Assembly: GCF_900116385.1 (NCBI RefSeq)
Contig: NZ_FPCI01000001.1
Span: 2,205,501 to 2,269,500, forward strand
DNA length: 64,000 bases
DNA from: Pseudoxanthomonas sp. YR558
GTDB taxonomy: Bacteria; Pseudomonadota; Gammaproteobacteria; Xanthomonadales; Xanthomonadaceae
Direction of reading: 5' to 3'
In this document: piece by piece, positions 8,483-17,627 of the stretch
Layout: every line of letters begins with the position of its first letter
Position numbering within the stretch: the first letter of the stretch is position 1
Position numbers and translations under genes: made by a program
The notes under the pieces: generated by a model
What the model saw: the letters and a program-made list of their open reading frames with translations, nothing else
Told to the model about the DNA's origin: nothing
Databases searched by the model: none

Positions 8483-9901
8483 ATGGGCCCTGCAAGGAAC
8501 GCCTCCTCCCTCTTCTGGGTCGCCCTCATCGGGCTGGCCATCTCAGCGGCGGCCATGTGGCTTCCTGCGTTGTGGACGCCGTTCTGGGGCGACGACTATG
8601 TGTTCCTGCATGCGGCACACGCGACGAACGCGAGTGGCGCGCCGTGGTGGTCGGACTTCTGGCCCTCGTCGCCGGTGCGCTTCTGGCGGCCGCTCTCGCA
8701 GGAAGCGTACTGGCGCTTCATCGATGCTGTCCTGCATGGGAATGCCTTCGCCGCGCATGCGGTGAACCTGGGGCTGCACGTGCTCGCATCGGTGGGCGTC
8801 GGTCTGCTCGGATACCAGGTGGCGCGTGCTTGCACATGGCGAAGCGCCGGCAGGATCGCTGCGCTGTCCGGTGTCGTGTACAGCGCATTGACGATGCATG
8901 TGCTGCCCGTGCACTGGGTGGCCGCCGCGAACAACGCGCTACTCTCGTTGTTCACGACGTTGGCGCTGGCCGCCTGGCTCGGCGCGCGTGATGCGAAGGG
9001 CGCCGCACGCGTAGCGCTGCTGGCATCGGTGCCGGCATCGGTTGCGCTGGCCCTGCTCTGCAAGGAATCCGCCGCGCTCACGCCAGGCTTGATCCTGGTG
9101 ATCACCGCGTTCGTCGGTGTTCGCGGAGCGAAGGCGGACGAGATCGTCGCGTGGTTGTCGACGGTCGTCGTGGTCGCCGTGTGGCTGGTGTTGCGCGGAC
9201 GATTCACCGCCAATACCGATGCGGCCTACGAACTCGGTCTCGGCAGCCATGTCGTGCGCAATGCGGCTTCGTTCGCCGCCTGGCTGCTGAACGTGCCGCG
9301 CGAAGCACTGCGCATGGCCGTCGCTGGCGAGCGACTGCCTGGGCTGGCCTGGATCGTCGCTACGGCGCTGCCGATGCTGGGAGCCTGGGCGCTGGCGTTC
9401 CGGCATGGGCGCAGCACTTTGGCGATGCGGCAGTGGCTGGCCCTGCCGATCTTCGCCGTGCTGGCCTACGCGCCCTACTTCCTGTTCGCATGGAACAGCT
9501 ACGAGTACTACGCCGCCATCGCCGTCATCCTGCCGATCATCGCGCTGGCACGCGGCATCGTGGATACCCCGCGCGCACTGGTGGTCGCTGCGCTCATTGC
9601 CGTCTCGTCATGGGTCGCCGTGGAAGGCACGCGTCGCCTCGATCATCCGGGACTGATCGGTCGCGCCCGCTGGGCGGAAGCCACGCTGCAGACGCTGGAA
9701 AGACAGCCTGCGCCGACCGTGCCCCTGCACGTCAGCGTGACGGACGAGCAGCGCTTTTACGCCATCGGCGCCTGGGGACTCGCGTGGCGCCTCGATGTTC
9801 CGTTGCACGACATCCGCGTCGTTCGCGAATGTCCTGCAACGGGCACCTGCCTCATCATCGACGACGCCGGACGTACGCGCTGGAGGCCCGACGACGAGTG
9901 A
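8483..9901 (+). CDS. GT-C-like multi-spanning membrane protein
   Basis: 472 residues with about ten hydrophobic segments. Near the N-terminus PFWGDDYVFL and, later, VRFWRPLSQEAYW and AFAAHAVNLGLHVL resemble the acidic first-loop and FRPL/NLLLH pattern of GT-C-fold transferases that use polyprenyl-phosphate sugars. I cannot name a substrate. It follows the META lipoprotein by 61 bp, a gap that contains a TATAGT -10-like hexamer at 8448-8453, so it may have its own promoter. It converges with an RDD protein. Confidence 0.55.
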   Translation: MGPARNASSLFWVALIGLAISAAAMWLPALWTPFWGDDYVFLHAAHATNASGAPWWSDFWPSSPVRFWRPLSQEAYWRFIDAVLHGNAFAAHAVNLGLHVLASVGVGLLGYQVARACTWRSAGRIAALSGVVYSALTMHVLPVHWVAAANNALLSLFTTLALAAWLGARDAKGAARVALLASVPASVALALLCKESAALTPGLILVITAFVGVRGAKADEIVAWLSTVVVVAVWLVLRGRFTANTDAAYELGLGSHVVRNAASFAAWLLNVPREALRMAVAGERLPGLAWIVATALPMLGAWALAFRHGRSTLAMRQWLALPIFAVLAYAPYFLFAWNSYEYYAAIAVILPIIALARGIVDTPRALVVAALIAVSSWVAVEGTRRLDHPGLIGRARWAEATLQTLERQPAPTVPLHVSVTDEQRFYAIGAWGLAWRLDVPLHDIRVVRECPATGTCLIIDDAGRTRWRPDDE

Positions 9902-9914
9902 CGACGGGGACGGC

Positions 9915-10424
9915 TCAGGCCGGTACGGCCGTGGCGTGGCGCCTGAGCACGACCCGCGTGCGGGGCCAACGATCGTGCCAACCCCGAGGATCTTCATCCT
10001 CTGCGAGCAGTACGGAAAACGCTTCGAACGGAACCACACGGCTCAGGCTACGCAGCAACGCCTGCCGGAAGCCGATCCGGTCCCCCGACTCGTCGACGAC
10101 ACGCGTGCCAGTAAGCAACTTTCCGATCGTCGTCCCGGTCAGTCCTTCCATCGCGGTGTAGTACAAGACGATGGCCGCGAGACCGATGAGCTGGTCTTGC
10201 CACCAGGCCAGGGCCTCCACCCATTCCAGGACCGCCTCACCCCCCACGATCCCTGCACCGATCATGGCCAGGAAAAGCAGGCCCATCACCGTGCACCGAT
10301 CGATCAGCCAATGGATGAAGCGGCGCAACTTCGTGGCCGGAATGAGCGTCACCGCAGTGACTGCGGGATCCAGGATGGAACTGGCGGGACTTTCGTAAGG
10401 ATTGCCCTCAGCCCCCGCGTTCAT
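9915..10424 (-). CDS. RDD family membrane protein
   Basis: 169 residues. It starts with a soluble NPYESP motif common in this class, then has RRFIHWLIDRC with the Arg/Asp pair of RDD proteins, two or three membrane helices and the typical GTTIGKLLTGTRVVD and GWHDR segments. RDD proteins are small inner-membrane proteins of mostly unknown role; a few act in ion tolerance. Its ATG overlaps the stop of the upstream PEBP-like gene as ATGA, so the two are translationally coupled. Confidence 0.78.
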   Translation of the reverse strand: MNAGAEGNPYESPASSILDPAVTAVTLIPATKLRRFIHWLIDRCTVMGLLFLAMIGAGIVGGEAVLEWVEALAWWQDQLIGLAAIVLYYTAMEGLTGTTIGKLLTGTRVVDESGDRIGFRQALLRSLSRVVPFEAFSVLLAEDEDPRGWHDRWPRTRVVLRRHATAVPA

Positions 10425-11032
10425 GCATGGCTCGCATTCAAGGTGTAGGTGCCATGCACCGCGGCTTCGGCCAGCACATGGCCCTGCATCGCACGTTCGA
10501 CATCGGCGGCGGTGAAGCGCGCAGGCAGGTCCAGCGCGGCGACATCCAGCGCGAACAGGCGGAAGAAATAGCGGTGCACGCGCAGATCGTTGAACGGCGG
10601 ATACGGACCGTCGTAACCGGTGTAGTCCCCGCCCATCTGCGCATCGCCGGCGAACCAGCCGGTGTAGTCGTTCAATCCCTGGCGCGCACCCGCCGGACCT
10701 GGGGGGTGCTGCTTGCCGCGTGCGGTGACGCGATCGCTGCAGCTGCCGGCCGCGATCGCGCGCGTGTCCGGCGCGATGTCCGCCATCGCCCAGTGGATGA
10801 AGTGCGCACGCGGTTGTTCAACCGGGATCTGCACGTCCTCGCGCCCGACCGTTTCAGGCACGGTCGGCGCGTCCGGATCGATGCAGAGCAGGGCGAAGGA
10901 TGCGGTGCCGTCGGGGACGCCCTCCCATGCCAAGTGCGGGTTGCGGTTGGCCGCGAAGCCATCAGGCTGCCCCATCGCGAACTCGGCCGGGATGGGACGG
11001 GTATTTTCGAAACTGTCGCTCCACAGACGCAT
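10421..11032 (-). CDS. YbhB/YbcL-type Raf kinase inhibitor-like (PEBP) protein
   Basis: 203 residues. Hallmarks of the bacterial PEBP fold are present: NRNPHLAWEGVPDG, the ligand-pocket segment CIDPDAP, HFIHWAMADIAP, GGDYTGYDGPYPP and VHRYFFRLFALD. No signal peptide, so it is likely cytosolic. It binds small anions or phospholipid head groups in characterised relatives; the cellular role is unknown. It is the first gene of a two-gene unit with the RDD protein (4-base overlap). Confidence 0.88.
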   Translation of the reverse strand: MRLWSDSFENTRPIPAEFAMGQPDGFAANRNPHLAWEGVPDGTASFALLCIDPDAPTVPETVGREDVQIPVEQPRAHFIHWAMADIAPDTRAIAAGSCSDRVTARGKQHPPGPAGARQGLNDYTGWFAGDAQMGGDYTGYDGPYPPFNDLRVHRYFFRLFALDVAALDLPARFTAADVERAMQGHVLAEAAVHGTYTLNASHA

Positions 11033-11059
11033 GTGCCACTCCTGTCGCGCGCGAAAAGG

Positions 11060-13135
11060 TCAGGCCTCGGGATAGCCCAGACGCACCGCGACCGGGGTGA
11101 GCATGGCGAACGGCCCTGCGAGCGCATCGGCGTACTGGCGCCAATGCCCGGACGGAAATCCGGAATGACCGGCCAGCGAGGGCGCCGGCAGCTGCGCACC
11201 GCCCAGTGCATGGCCGAGGGCCTCTGCGAGGCGCTGCGGATCGTTCTCCATACCGTCGATGCGGATGGCGACCGCGGGGTACAGCTCTTGCTCCAGCAGT
11301 TCCGCCAGATGTTCGAGCACGCCCGCCAGCCAGGTAGCGGCCACGTCGACCGAGGGGATCGCCAGCATCGACGGCGCTCCCCATGCCAACCACTCCAACA
11401 GCATGTCGCGCGGATCGCGAAGGATCGCGAGCAAGCGACCCTGCGGCAGGTGCGGGCGCAACGCCTGCAACAAGGTGTTGTCCCACCAGACCAGCCAATC
11501 GATCACGTTGCCATTGCGCGCACCGCGCGAAGACAACGACGCGCGCCAACCTGCCAGCATCGAGGAGGCGTCAGCCTGCCCGGAAAGCAACTGTTCGACG
11601 GTGGCGAACGGCTGGAACATGTCCTTCGGCGGCGAGGCGTCGAAACGGTCGGTCAGCAGTGACGCACGGGCCTGGGCGAAGACGGCCACCATGCGCTCCA
11701 CACTGGAGCCAGGAGCCCCCCAGAGCAGGAGCGGCCACTCCGCATTGCCCTCCGGCACCGTCGCGAGCGCTGGCCATCCCTGGGCCGCCGGCGCCAGCAG
11801 GGGTAACGGCAGCGACTGCGCCTGCTGCGCGCGTGCGCGATCGCTCCAACTCGCGACCGCCGCCGACGCCTGGCCGGCGCGATCCTGCGCCATGCCCAAC
11901 CAACCCAGCAGCATCGTGCGTGAATCGTCGCTCTGCGCTTGCGCCAGCAGTGCCTCCACATGCGCCACCGCCGCCGCGGGATCGCGTGCGACCAACGCAT
12001 TCACCTTGCGTGCTTGCGCGACACCGTGCCCCGGTTGCAGGGCGATGATCCGGTCGGCCACTGCTTCAGCATCGTCCAGCCGACCCACATGCTCCAGCGC
12101 CGCCAAGCGGGCCTCCAGCGCACCCACTGCATCGGGTGCGGCATCCAGCCAGCGCTGGGTCGCAGCGAGGGCGCCAGGGCTGCCGACATCCTCTAACGCC
12201 AGTCGCGCCAACCACAGATCGGTGCTGCCGGGCGAAAACGCCAGGCACGCGTCCAGCGCCTGCCGACCGTCGTCGCGCCGACCCTGCCGGTGCCACACCT
12301 CCAGCAACGACGACAGCACCTCGCGATCCTGCGCACCGGCAGCGAGCGCCCCCTGCAGCAAGGGCGCGGCGGTGTCGAGCTGGCCCGCCTGCAGATACAG
12401 GCGACCGGCCAGGCTACGCACGCCAACCGTCGCCCGCTGCGCATCGGCCAGCACCGGGGCGAGCAATTCAAGCGCCTCGTCCGGACGCCCCTGGCGACCG
12501 GCCAGGCTCGCGATCAGAAGGGTCACGTCCGTAGCGGCCGGCACCTTCACCGCAATGTTGCGGAAAGTCTGCTCGGCGAACGCCAGATGGCCGCGCGCCA
12601 TGTAAACGAAGCCGAGGGCATGCATGAGCTGGATATCATCCGGCGCACGCTGAAGTGCGGCCGACAACGTCTTCAGCGCACCTTCGGCGTCGCCCCGGTG
12701 CAGCAACGCCATACCGTCAACGAACGCCAGACGCGGATGTTCGGGCGCGACGCGGGAGGCCAACCGGTTCAGGCGTTGCGCTTCTTCCAGGTCGCCACGG
12801 TTCAGCGCCAACTGGGCCTGCACCACGTAGGCGGTGAACTGGTTGGGATCCAGTCCTGTTGCTTGATCCAGCGCTGCCTGTGCCTCGTCCGGACGCCGGC
12901 TGCCGACCAGTACGCCGGCGCGCGCGAGGTGGAGTTCGGCGTTCTCCGGCGACAGGGCGATGGCGCGGTCGATACTGGCCAGCGCCGCATCGGCCTGGCC
13001 GCTCTGCAACTGGGCGGCGGACAGCCAGCGCAGTGCCTGGGCGTCGTCGGGGCGCTCGGCCACGAGGGTTTCGGCAGCGGTCAGCGCATCGGCCGTGGCG
13101 CCGCGGCGCAGGGCTTCGAGGATCGGGTCGTACAT
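11060..13135 (-). CDS. TPR protein with a C-terminal sulfotransferase-like domain
   Basis: 691 residues from ATG 13133-13135; upstream codons in frame read through a non-coding spacer and are excluded. Residues about 1-400 are tandem tetratricopeptide helices (repeats such as AALASIDRAIALSPENAELHLARA). From about 465 the protein changes: LLLWGAPGSSVERMV sits where sulfotransferases bind PAPS 5'-phosphosulfate and LAILRDPRDMLLEW matches the 3'-phosphate loop RDPRD. The first loop lacks the usual Arg-Ser-Gly-Thr, so activity is uncertain. It may be a TPR-guided protein sulfotransferase or a degenerate relative. Confidence 0.72.
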   Translation of the reverse strand: MYDPILEALRRGATADALTAAETLVAERPDDAQALRWLSAAQLQSGQADAALASIDRAIALSPENAELHLARAGVLVGSRRPDEAQAALDQATGLDPNQFTAYVVQAQLALNRGDLEEAQRLNRLASRVAPEHPRLAFVDGMALLHRGDAEGALKTLSAALQRAPDDIQLMHALGFVYMARGHLAFAEQTFRNIAVKVPAATDVTLLIASLAGRQGRPDEALELLAPVLADAQRATVGVRSLAGRLYLQAGQLDTAAPLLQGALAAGAQDREVLSSLLEVWHRQGRRDDGRQALDACLAFSPGSTDLWLARLALEDVGSPGALAATQRWLDAAPDAVGALEARLAALEHVGRLDDAEAVADRIIALQPGHGVAQARKVNALVARDPAAAVAHVEALLAQAQSDDSRTMLLGWLGMAQDRAGQASAAVASWSDRARAQQAQSLPLPLLAPAAQGWPALATVPEGNAEWPLLLWGAPGSSVERMVAVFAQARASLLTDRFDASPPKDMFQPFATVEQLLSGQADASSMLAGWRASLSSRGARNGNVIDWLVWWDNTLLQALRPHLPQGRLLAILRDPRDMLLEWLAWGAPSMLAIPSVDVAATWLAGVLEHLAELLEQELYPAVAIRIDGMENDPQRLAEALGHALGGAQLPAPSLAGHSGFPSGHWRQYADALAGPFAMLTPVAVRLGYPEA

Positions 13136-13184
13136 CGGACTACCAGCGTTCGGACAAACGTCGATTGTAACGGCGGTTCCGGGC

Positions 13185-14177
13185 TCAGGCAGCGTCGCCG
13201 GCCAGTCGCTCGGCCACCCACCGCTCGGCATACCCGTCGCCCGCGACGTTCTCGATGAAGGCGCAGTGCCCGCCCCAAGGCGCGATCTCCAGCGTGGCCT
13301 GGGCCGGCAACGTCCAGCCGCGGAAGGTATCGAAGGGGATGACCGGATCGTCCTCGGCCATCAGGATGTGTGCAGGCACGGACAGCCCGGACAGCCGATC
13401 GCCGCCGATCGCATAGCCGTCGAAATACGCATCCAGCGTGCCGAACGCCGTGTGCCGCTGCACCAGCCAGTCGGTCAGCGCGCGCATGTCCAGTGCCAGC
13501 ACGGTGTCGTCGAAATCGTGCCGCTGCGGGAACAGGTGTCGCTTGCGCTCCAGCGAGCGGCGCCACTTGCGCGCGAAATACCAGTCGTACAGCGGCAACC
13601 CGTTCTCGATGCGCTCCATCGTGGTCGCCGGGTCCAGCAACGGGCACACCGCCGCCACGTGCGCCAACGCCAGCCCGGCCTGCGGTGCCCGCAACGCCAG
13701 GCGCAGCGCGAAGTTGCCGCCCAGCGAATAGCCGGCCACCCGCATCGGCACGCCGCCGGCGAAACGCCGCGACACATCCGCGGCCGCATGCACCACTTCA
13801 TCGAGGCGGTTGGAGTGGAACAGGTCTTCGTTGAGGTGATGGGTATCGCCGTGGTCGCGGAAGTTCAGCCGGAACACATCGAACCCGCGCGACAGCAGCT
13901 GTGCCGCCGTCAGTCGCATGTAGCTCGAATCGGCGCTGCCTTCCCAACCGTGAAGCAGCAACACCAGACCGCGCGGTTCGCGGCCCGGCACCTGGCTGAG
14001 GAATCCCTGCAACCGCACCCCATCGCCGCCATCGACGATGTGCTCGGCGGTCACTGCACCGCTCACCGCCAACGCACGCAGGCCGCGCCGGCGACGCAGC
14101 GCGCTCGAGCCCAGCACCGATTGCAGGTGCGGGTTGCGAAGCCAACGTGGCGGTCGGTAATCGGCGGCGGTGATCAT
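13185..14177 (-). CDS. YheT-type alpha/beta hydrolase
   Basis: 330 residues from MITAADYRPPRWL. The YheT subfamily is shown by NPHLQSVLGS near the N-terminus, HGWEGSADSSYM as the oxyanion segment, the nucleophile elbow GYSLGGN, the acid in MAEDDPVIP and the catalytic His in WGGHCAF. Relatives include esterases acting on short acyl esters and lipids. A longer start at 14213 adds 12 residues without similarity and is disfavoured. It is downstream of plsC on the same strand, 88 bp away. Confidence 0.88.
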   Translation of the reverse strand: MITAADYRPPRWLRNPHLQSVLGSSALRRRRGLRALAVSGAVTAEHIVDGGDGVRLQGFLSQVPGREPRGLVLLLHGWEGSADSSYMRLTAAQLLSRGFDVFRLNFRDHGDTHHLNEDLFHSNRLDEVVHAAADVSRRFAGGVPMRVAGYSLGGNFALRLALRAPQAGLALAHVAAVCPLLDPATTMERIENGLPLYDWYFARKWRRSLERKRHLFPQRHDFDDTVLALDMRALTDWLVQRHTAFGTLDAYFDGYAIGGDRLSGLSVPAHILMAEDDPVIPFDTFRGWTLPAQATLEIAPWGGHCAFIENVAGDGYAERWVAERLAGDAA

Positions 14178-14265
14178 GGGCTCATCGCGGCAGCGTCGGG
14201 CCGAGGATGGCACCGCGGGACCGAGTATTCCTTCGATTCCGTCGGAAACCCGTCAACGCCATGGG

Positions 14266-15063
14266 TCAGGCCGCCGCCATCGCCTGCACGATCCGTTCGC
14301 GCGAGAGGTCGGCGATACGCCGGCGTCCCTCCACGTCCGCGATCCGGATCGGTTCGAGGAAACAGATGTCCGCGGTCCGCGCCGGCTCGCCGAGCAAGCG
14401 CAGGAAGTTGGCGAAGAAGCTCTCTTTCGGCCCGAACGCCACCACCGGCTGGGCACTGCCGCGCGCACCGTAGCGCAGCGCGACCGGCTGCACCGGCACG
14501 CCGGCTTCGACCGCTGCCAGGAAGATGCGGGCATGGAATGGGCCGACCTCGTGGCCATCGCGCGTGCGGCCTTCTGGAAACACACCCACCGAGCGACCCT
14601 CACGCAGCCGTCGCATCATCGCCTGCAGCACGCCGCCCAGCGATTCCTGGCTGCCGCGCTGGTGGAAGATCGTCTGGCCCTGCGCTGCCAGCCAGCCCAC
14701 CACCGGCCAGCCGCGGATCTCCTGCTTGGCGACGAAGCCCATCATGCGCTGGCTGTGCAGCGCCTCGATGTCGATCCAGCTGACATGGTTGGCCACGAAC
14801 ATCGTCGGGCCCGACAAGGGCGTGCCGACCCGGCGCAGGCGAAAGCCGAAAATTCGCATCAGTCCACTCGACCACCAGCGCACCGCCACGTCGCCCGCGT
14901 TCTCGTCGCCCACCCGGATCCACACCAGCAGCGGCGACAGGCACAGCAGCGTGACCGGCAGGAAGACCAGCAGATGGATCAGCAGCAGCGGCACGCGATA
15001 CAGGTAGCGGAATGCCCGCGCGGCGCCATGGGCGCGCGCAACATGAACAGGGGGTGGCGTCAT
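14266..15063 (-). CDS. plsC: 1-acyl-sn-glycerol-3-phosphate acyltransferase family protein
   Basis: 265 residues. A membrane hairpin (about 23-50) precedes the acyltransferase core. The catalytic NHxxxxD box is N92-H93...D98 in ANHVSWID, and the glycerol-phosphate-binding block VFPEGRTRDG is at 161-170. It transfers an acyl chain to lysophosphatidic acid or a related lysolipid in the inner membrane. Genomes of this group carry several PlsC paralogues, so this may act on a special lipid rather than be the main enzyme. Confidence 0.85.
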   Translation of the reverse strand: MTPPPVHVARAHGAARAFRYLYRVPLLLIHLLVFLPVTLLCLSPLLVWIRVGDENAGDVAVRWWSSGLMRIFGFRLRRVGTPLSGPTMFVANHVSWIDIEALHSQRMMGFVAKQEIRGWPVVGWLAAQGQTIFHQRGSQESLGGVLQAMMRRLREGRSVGVFPEGRTRDGHEVGPFHARIFLAAVEAGVPVQPVALRYGARGSAQPVVAFGPKESFFANFLRLLGEPARTADICFLEPIRIADVEGRRRIADLSRERIVQAMAAA

Positions 15064-15133
15064 GCCGTCACGATAGCAGGAGTGGACGGGGAGAAGTGAG
15101 GCGCCGCCTTGCGATCACGGCATCCCGCAGGCC

Positions 15134-15562
15134 TCAGCCCTTGGCGACCGGCACCACTGCCAGGGTCAGGCGCGAGATGCAGACCAGCTTGCCTTCGTCG
15201 TTCTCGATGCGGATCTCCCACAGCTGGGTACTGCGGCCCACATGCAGCGCGCGCGCCGTCCCGGTGACCACACCACCACGCATCGCGCGCACGTGGTTGG
15301 CATTGATTTCCAGGCCTACGACCATCTCCTTCGTCGTGTCCACGCACAGGTTGCCGGCCATGCTTCCCAGCGTTTCAGCCAACGCCACCGAGGCGCCCCC
15401 ATGCAGGATGCCGTAGGGCTGCACCGTGCGCGCATCGACCGGCATGGTGCCGCGCAACCAGTCATCCCCGGCACCGGTGATGACGATGCCCAGGTTCGAC
15501 ACCAGCGTATTGCCTGCGTGGGCGTTGAGGGCGGCGAGGTCGATGGGCGCGCGGAAGCTCAT
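15134..15562 (-). CDS. Hotdog-fold acyl-CoA thioesterase (PaaI/YdiI type)
   Basis: 142 residues from ATG 15560-15562. The thioesterase 4 pattern is clear: VQPYGILHGGASVALAETLGS with the HGG loop and catalytic Glu, followed by GLEINANHVRAMRGG. This is closest to the YdiI/EntH/MenI group, which hydrolyse 1,4-dihydroxy-2-naphthoyl-CoA or aromatic acyl thioesters. A frame extension upstream reads through a spacer and is rejected. Confidence 0.86.
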   Translation of the reverse strand: MSFRAPIDLAALNAHAGNTLVSNLGIVITGAGDDWLRGTMPVDARTVQPYGILHGGASVALAETLGSMAGNLCVDTTKEMVVGLEINANHVRAMRGGVVTGTARALHVGRSTQLWEIRIENDEGKLVCISRLTLAVVPVAKG

Positions 15563-15650
15563 GGCGGAACGGGAACCGGAAAGGAAAGCGCAAGGGTACG
15601 CCAGCCCGCGCGGCACCCGAAGCGCCACGTCGCTCCGGGTGGACCGGCCT

Positions 15651-17627
15651 TCAGAGGATCGGGACGAGCCCGGCGCCGAACGCGGTGAGCACGCGCGTGT
15701 ACAGCCACTTCGGGCCGACGTTGACCTCAGGGAAATCGCCCACCGACACATAGCAGCGATGGAAGGCCGGATCCTTCGGCGTCACCGGCAGCGGACAGTC
15801 CGGTCCGGGCTGGAACTCGTAGCTGGTCGCGTAGCGCCACGGCCAGATGTCGAAGATCGGCAACGCTTCGGACACCTTGCCCAGGCTGTAGTCCAGGCCC
15901 GAGAACACCACCGGCTTGGCACGCGGCGCGATCACCCAGGCGTTGCGGGGGGACATGTCGCGCCGGATGCTGTCCGCGAGCGCCTGGGCGAAGGCGGTGT
16001 CCTGGATCACCACCGCCGCCTCGGTGTTGTAGTTCTCCGAGCGCGGGTCGAAGTTGTGCGTGCCGATGACCGCCGTCTCGCCATCGATCACCATCGACTT
16101 CGCATGCAGGCCCATGCGGACGCCGGCGCGCTTCAGCGGCAACGGTTCGGAACCGGCACCGCTGCTGAGGAACGACGGCCGTGATTCGGTGCGCTGCAAA
16201 CGCCGCGTGGTTTCGCCGGAGGATGCACTGGATGGCCCCCCGGAGGACGGTCCGATCGAACCCGACGGGCCGCGGATGCCACTCCCGCCGCCGGCTTCGC
16301 CGCCCGGCGATGTCAGTGGCGGCCCTTCTGGCATCAGCGCGGCGTAGTCGACCGGCGCGTCTTCCGGGAACGGCTTGAACTCGTGGATCTGGAAACCGAA
16401 CTCGCGCAGATAGCGGCGCTTGTACTTGAACGACATCGAATAGACGACCGGGTTGTCGGTCGCGGCCAGGCTGTTGGTCGACACCACCACCTGCGGCGGG
16501 GGCTGACGCTGCCGCATCTCGCGGAACATCGCCTGCGCCTGCTTCGACATCACCAGGTACGGCGTCTGCAACAGCACTTCCGTCTGAGCGCTGCGGATCA
16601 GCGCTTCCAGCTCGGGCGCGGCGGGCGCATCGTCGTCGCGACGTTCGCGCCGGTGCTTCTGCGGTAGGTCGGCGATATAGCGCACGGCGCCGACCGGGTA
16701 GGCGGTATCGACGAAACGCTCGCGGATGACGGCGGCATTGCTGGCATCGGCGCTGGCCGCCTGCACGCGTTCCGGCCGCAGATAGCGCGGCACGGGCATC
16801 GCCGGGACGCCTTCGTCCAGCAGCGTGCGACCAACGTCGTTGAGCCGTTCCGCCGGCACGCTGCGCCGCGCCTCCCAGAACAGCTGGAAATTGCGCGCCA
16901 TCGCCTCCGCCTCGGGGCCGGCGACCAGCACGTCGCGATCGCGGAAGTTGTACTCCGCGTCCCAGTCGTAATAGTCGTCCTGGTAGTTGCGACCGCCGCT
17001 GATGCCGACGCGTCCGTCCACCAGCAGCAGCTTGGTGTGCATGCGCTGGTTGAACCGGCGGAAACAGCACAACACGCTGCCCGCGTAGTCCAGGTAGTTG
17101 AGCTTGGCCTTGCCGAAGCTCGGGTTGTAGATCCGGATGGCGAAGTTCTCGTGCGCGCCGGACAGCGCGGCGAGGATCTCCAGGTCGGCGATCGCCGACA
17201 GCTGGTCGATCAGCAGGCGCACCTTCACCCCGCGCCGGGCGGCGCCGAGCAATTCGTCCAGCACCAGCCGGGCGCTGTCGTCCTTGTCGAAGATGTAGGT
17301 CTGCAGGTCGATGTGCTCGCGCGCGCTGCGGATCAGATTGAGCCGCGCCAGCAGCGCGTCGGAGCCCTGGTCCAGGATGACGGCGTAATGCCGCGGCGCT
17401 TCCGGCGTGGACGATGCCCGCGCCTCGTCGCCGAGGTCGTACAGCGGCGAGCGCAGCGCGCAGGCATCGGCCTGTGTGCACTCGACGACCTGCGAGCGTG
17501 CGGCGGCGGCGATGCCGGCGGCGCGGTCGCGCTGGCGGTCGGACAGACTGGCGCAAGCGCTGCACAGCAACGCGAGCCAAAGGACCGCGCAACGCGCGGC
17601 GATCACGGCGGCACGACGGTGGTTCAC
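15651..17627 (-). CDS. Phospholipase D-family lipoprotein (cardiolipin synthase C-like)
   Basis: 658 residues starting at GTG 17625-17627, preceded by GGAAGG. A lipoprotein-type signal (LALLCSAC) leads into two HKD half-domains. The first has MHTKLLLVDGRVGISGGRN; the second LHAKSMVIDGETAVIGTHN, each with His, Lys and Asp in place. Between them (about residues 435-500) lies a Gly/Ser-rich insertion. Relatives transfer or hydrolyse phosphatidyl groups. The GTG overlaps the TGA of the yceI gene as GTGA, so translation is coupled. A lipoprotein anchor and the disordered linker set it apart from canonical ClsA or ClsB. Confidence 0.85.
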   Translation of the reverse strand: MNHRRAAVIAARCAVLWLALLCSACASLSDRQRDRAAGIAAAARSQVVECTQADACALRSPLYDLGDEARASSTPEAPRHYAVILDQGSDALLARLNLIRSAREHIDLQTYIFDKDDSARLVLDELLGAARRGVKVRLLIDQLSAIADLEILAALSGAHENFAIRIYNPSFGKAKLNYLDYAGSVLCCFRRFNQRMHTKLLLVDGRVGISGGRNYQDDYYDWDAEYNFRDRDVLVAGPEAEAMARNFQLFWEARRSVPAERLNDVGRTLLDEGVPAMPVPRYLRPERVQAASADASNAAVIRERFVDTAYPVGAVRYIADLPQKHRRERRDDDAPAAPELEALIRSAQTEVLLQTPYLVMSKQAQAMFREMRQRQPPPQVVVSTNSLAATDNPVVYSMSFKYKRRYLREFGFQIHEFKPFPEDAPVDYAALMPEGPPLTSPGGEAGGGSGIRGPSGSIGPSSGGPSSASSGETTRRLQRTESRPSFLSSGAGSEPLPLKRAGVRMGLHAKSMVIDGETAVIGTHNFDPRSENYNTEAAVVIQDTAFAQALADSIRRDMSPRNAWVIAPRAKPVVFSGLDYSLGKVSEALPIFDIWPWRYATSYEFQPGPDCPLPVTPKDPAFHRCYVSVGDFPEVNVGPKWLYTRVLTAFGAGLVPIL

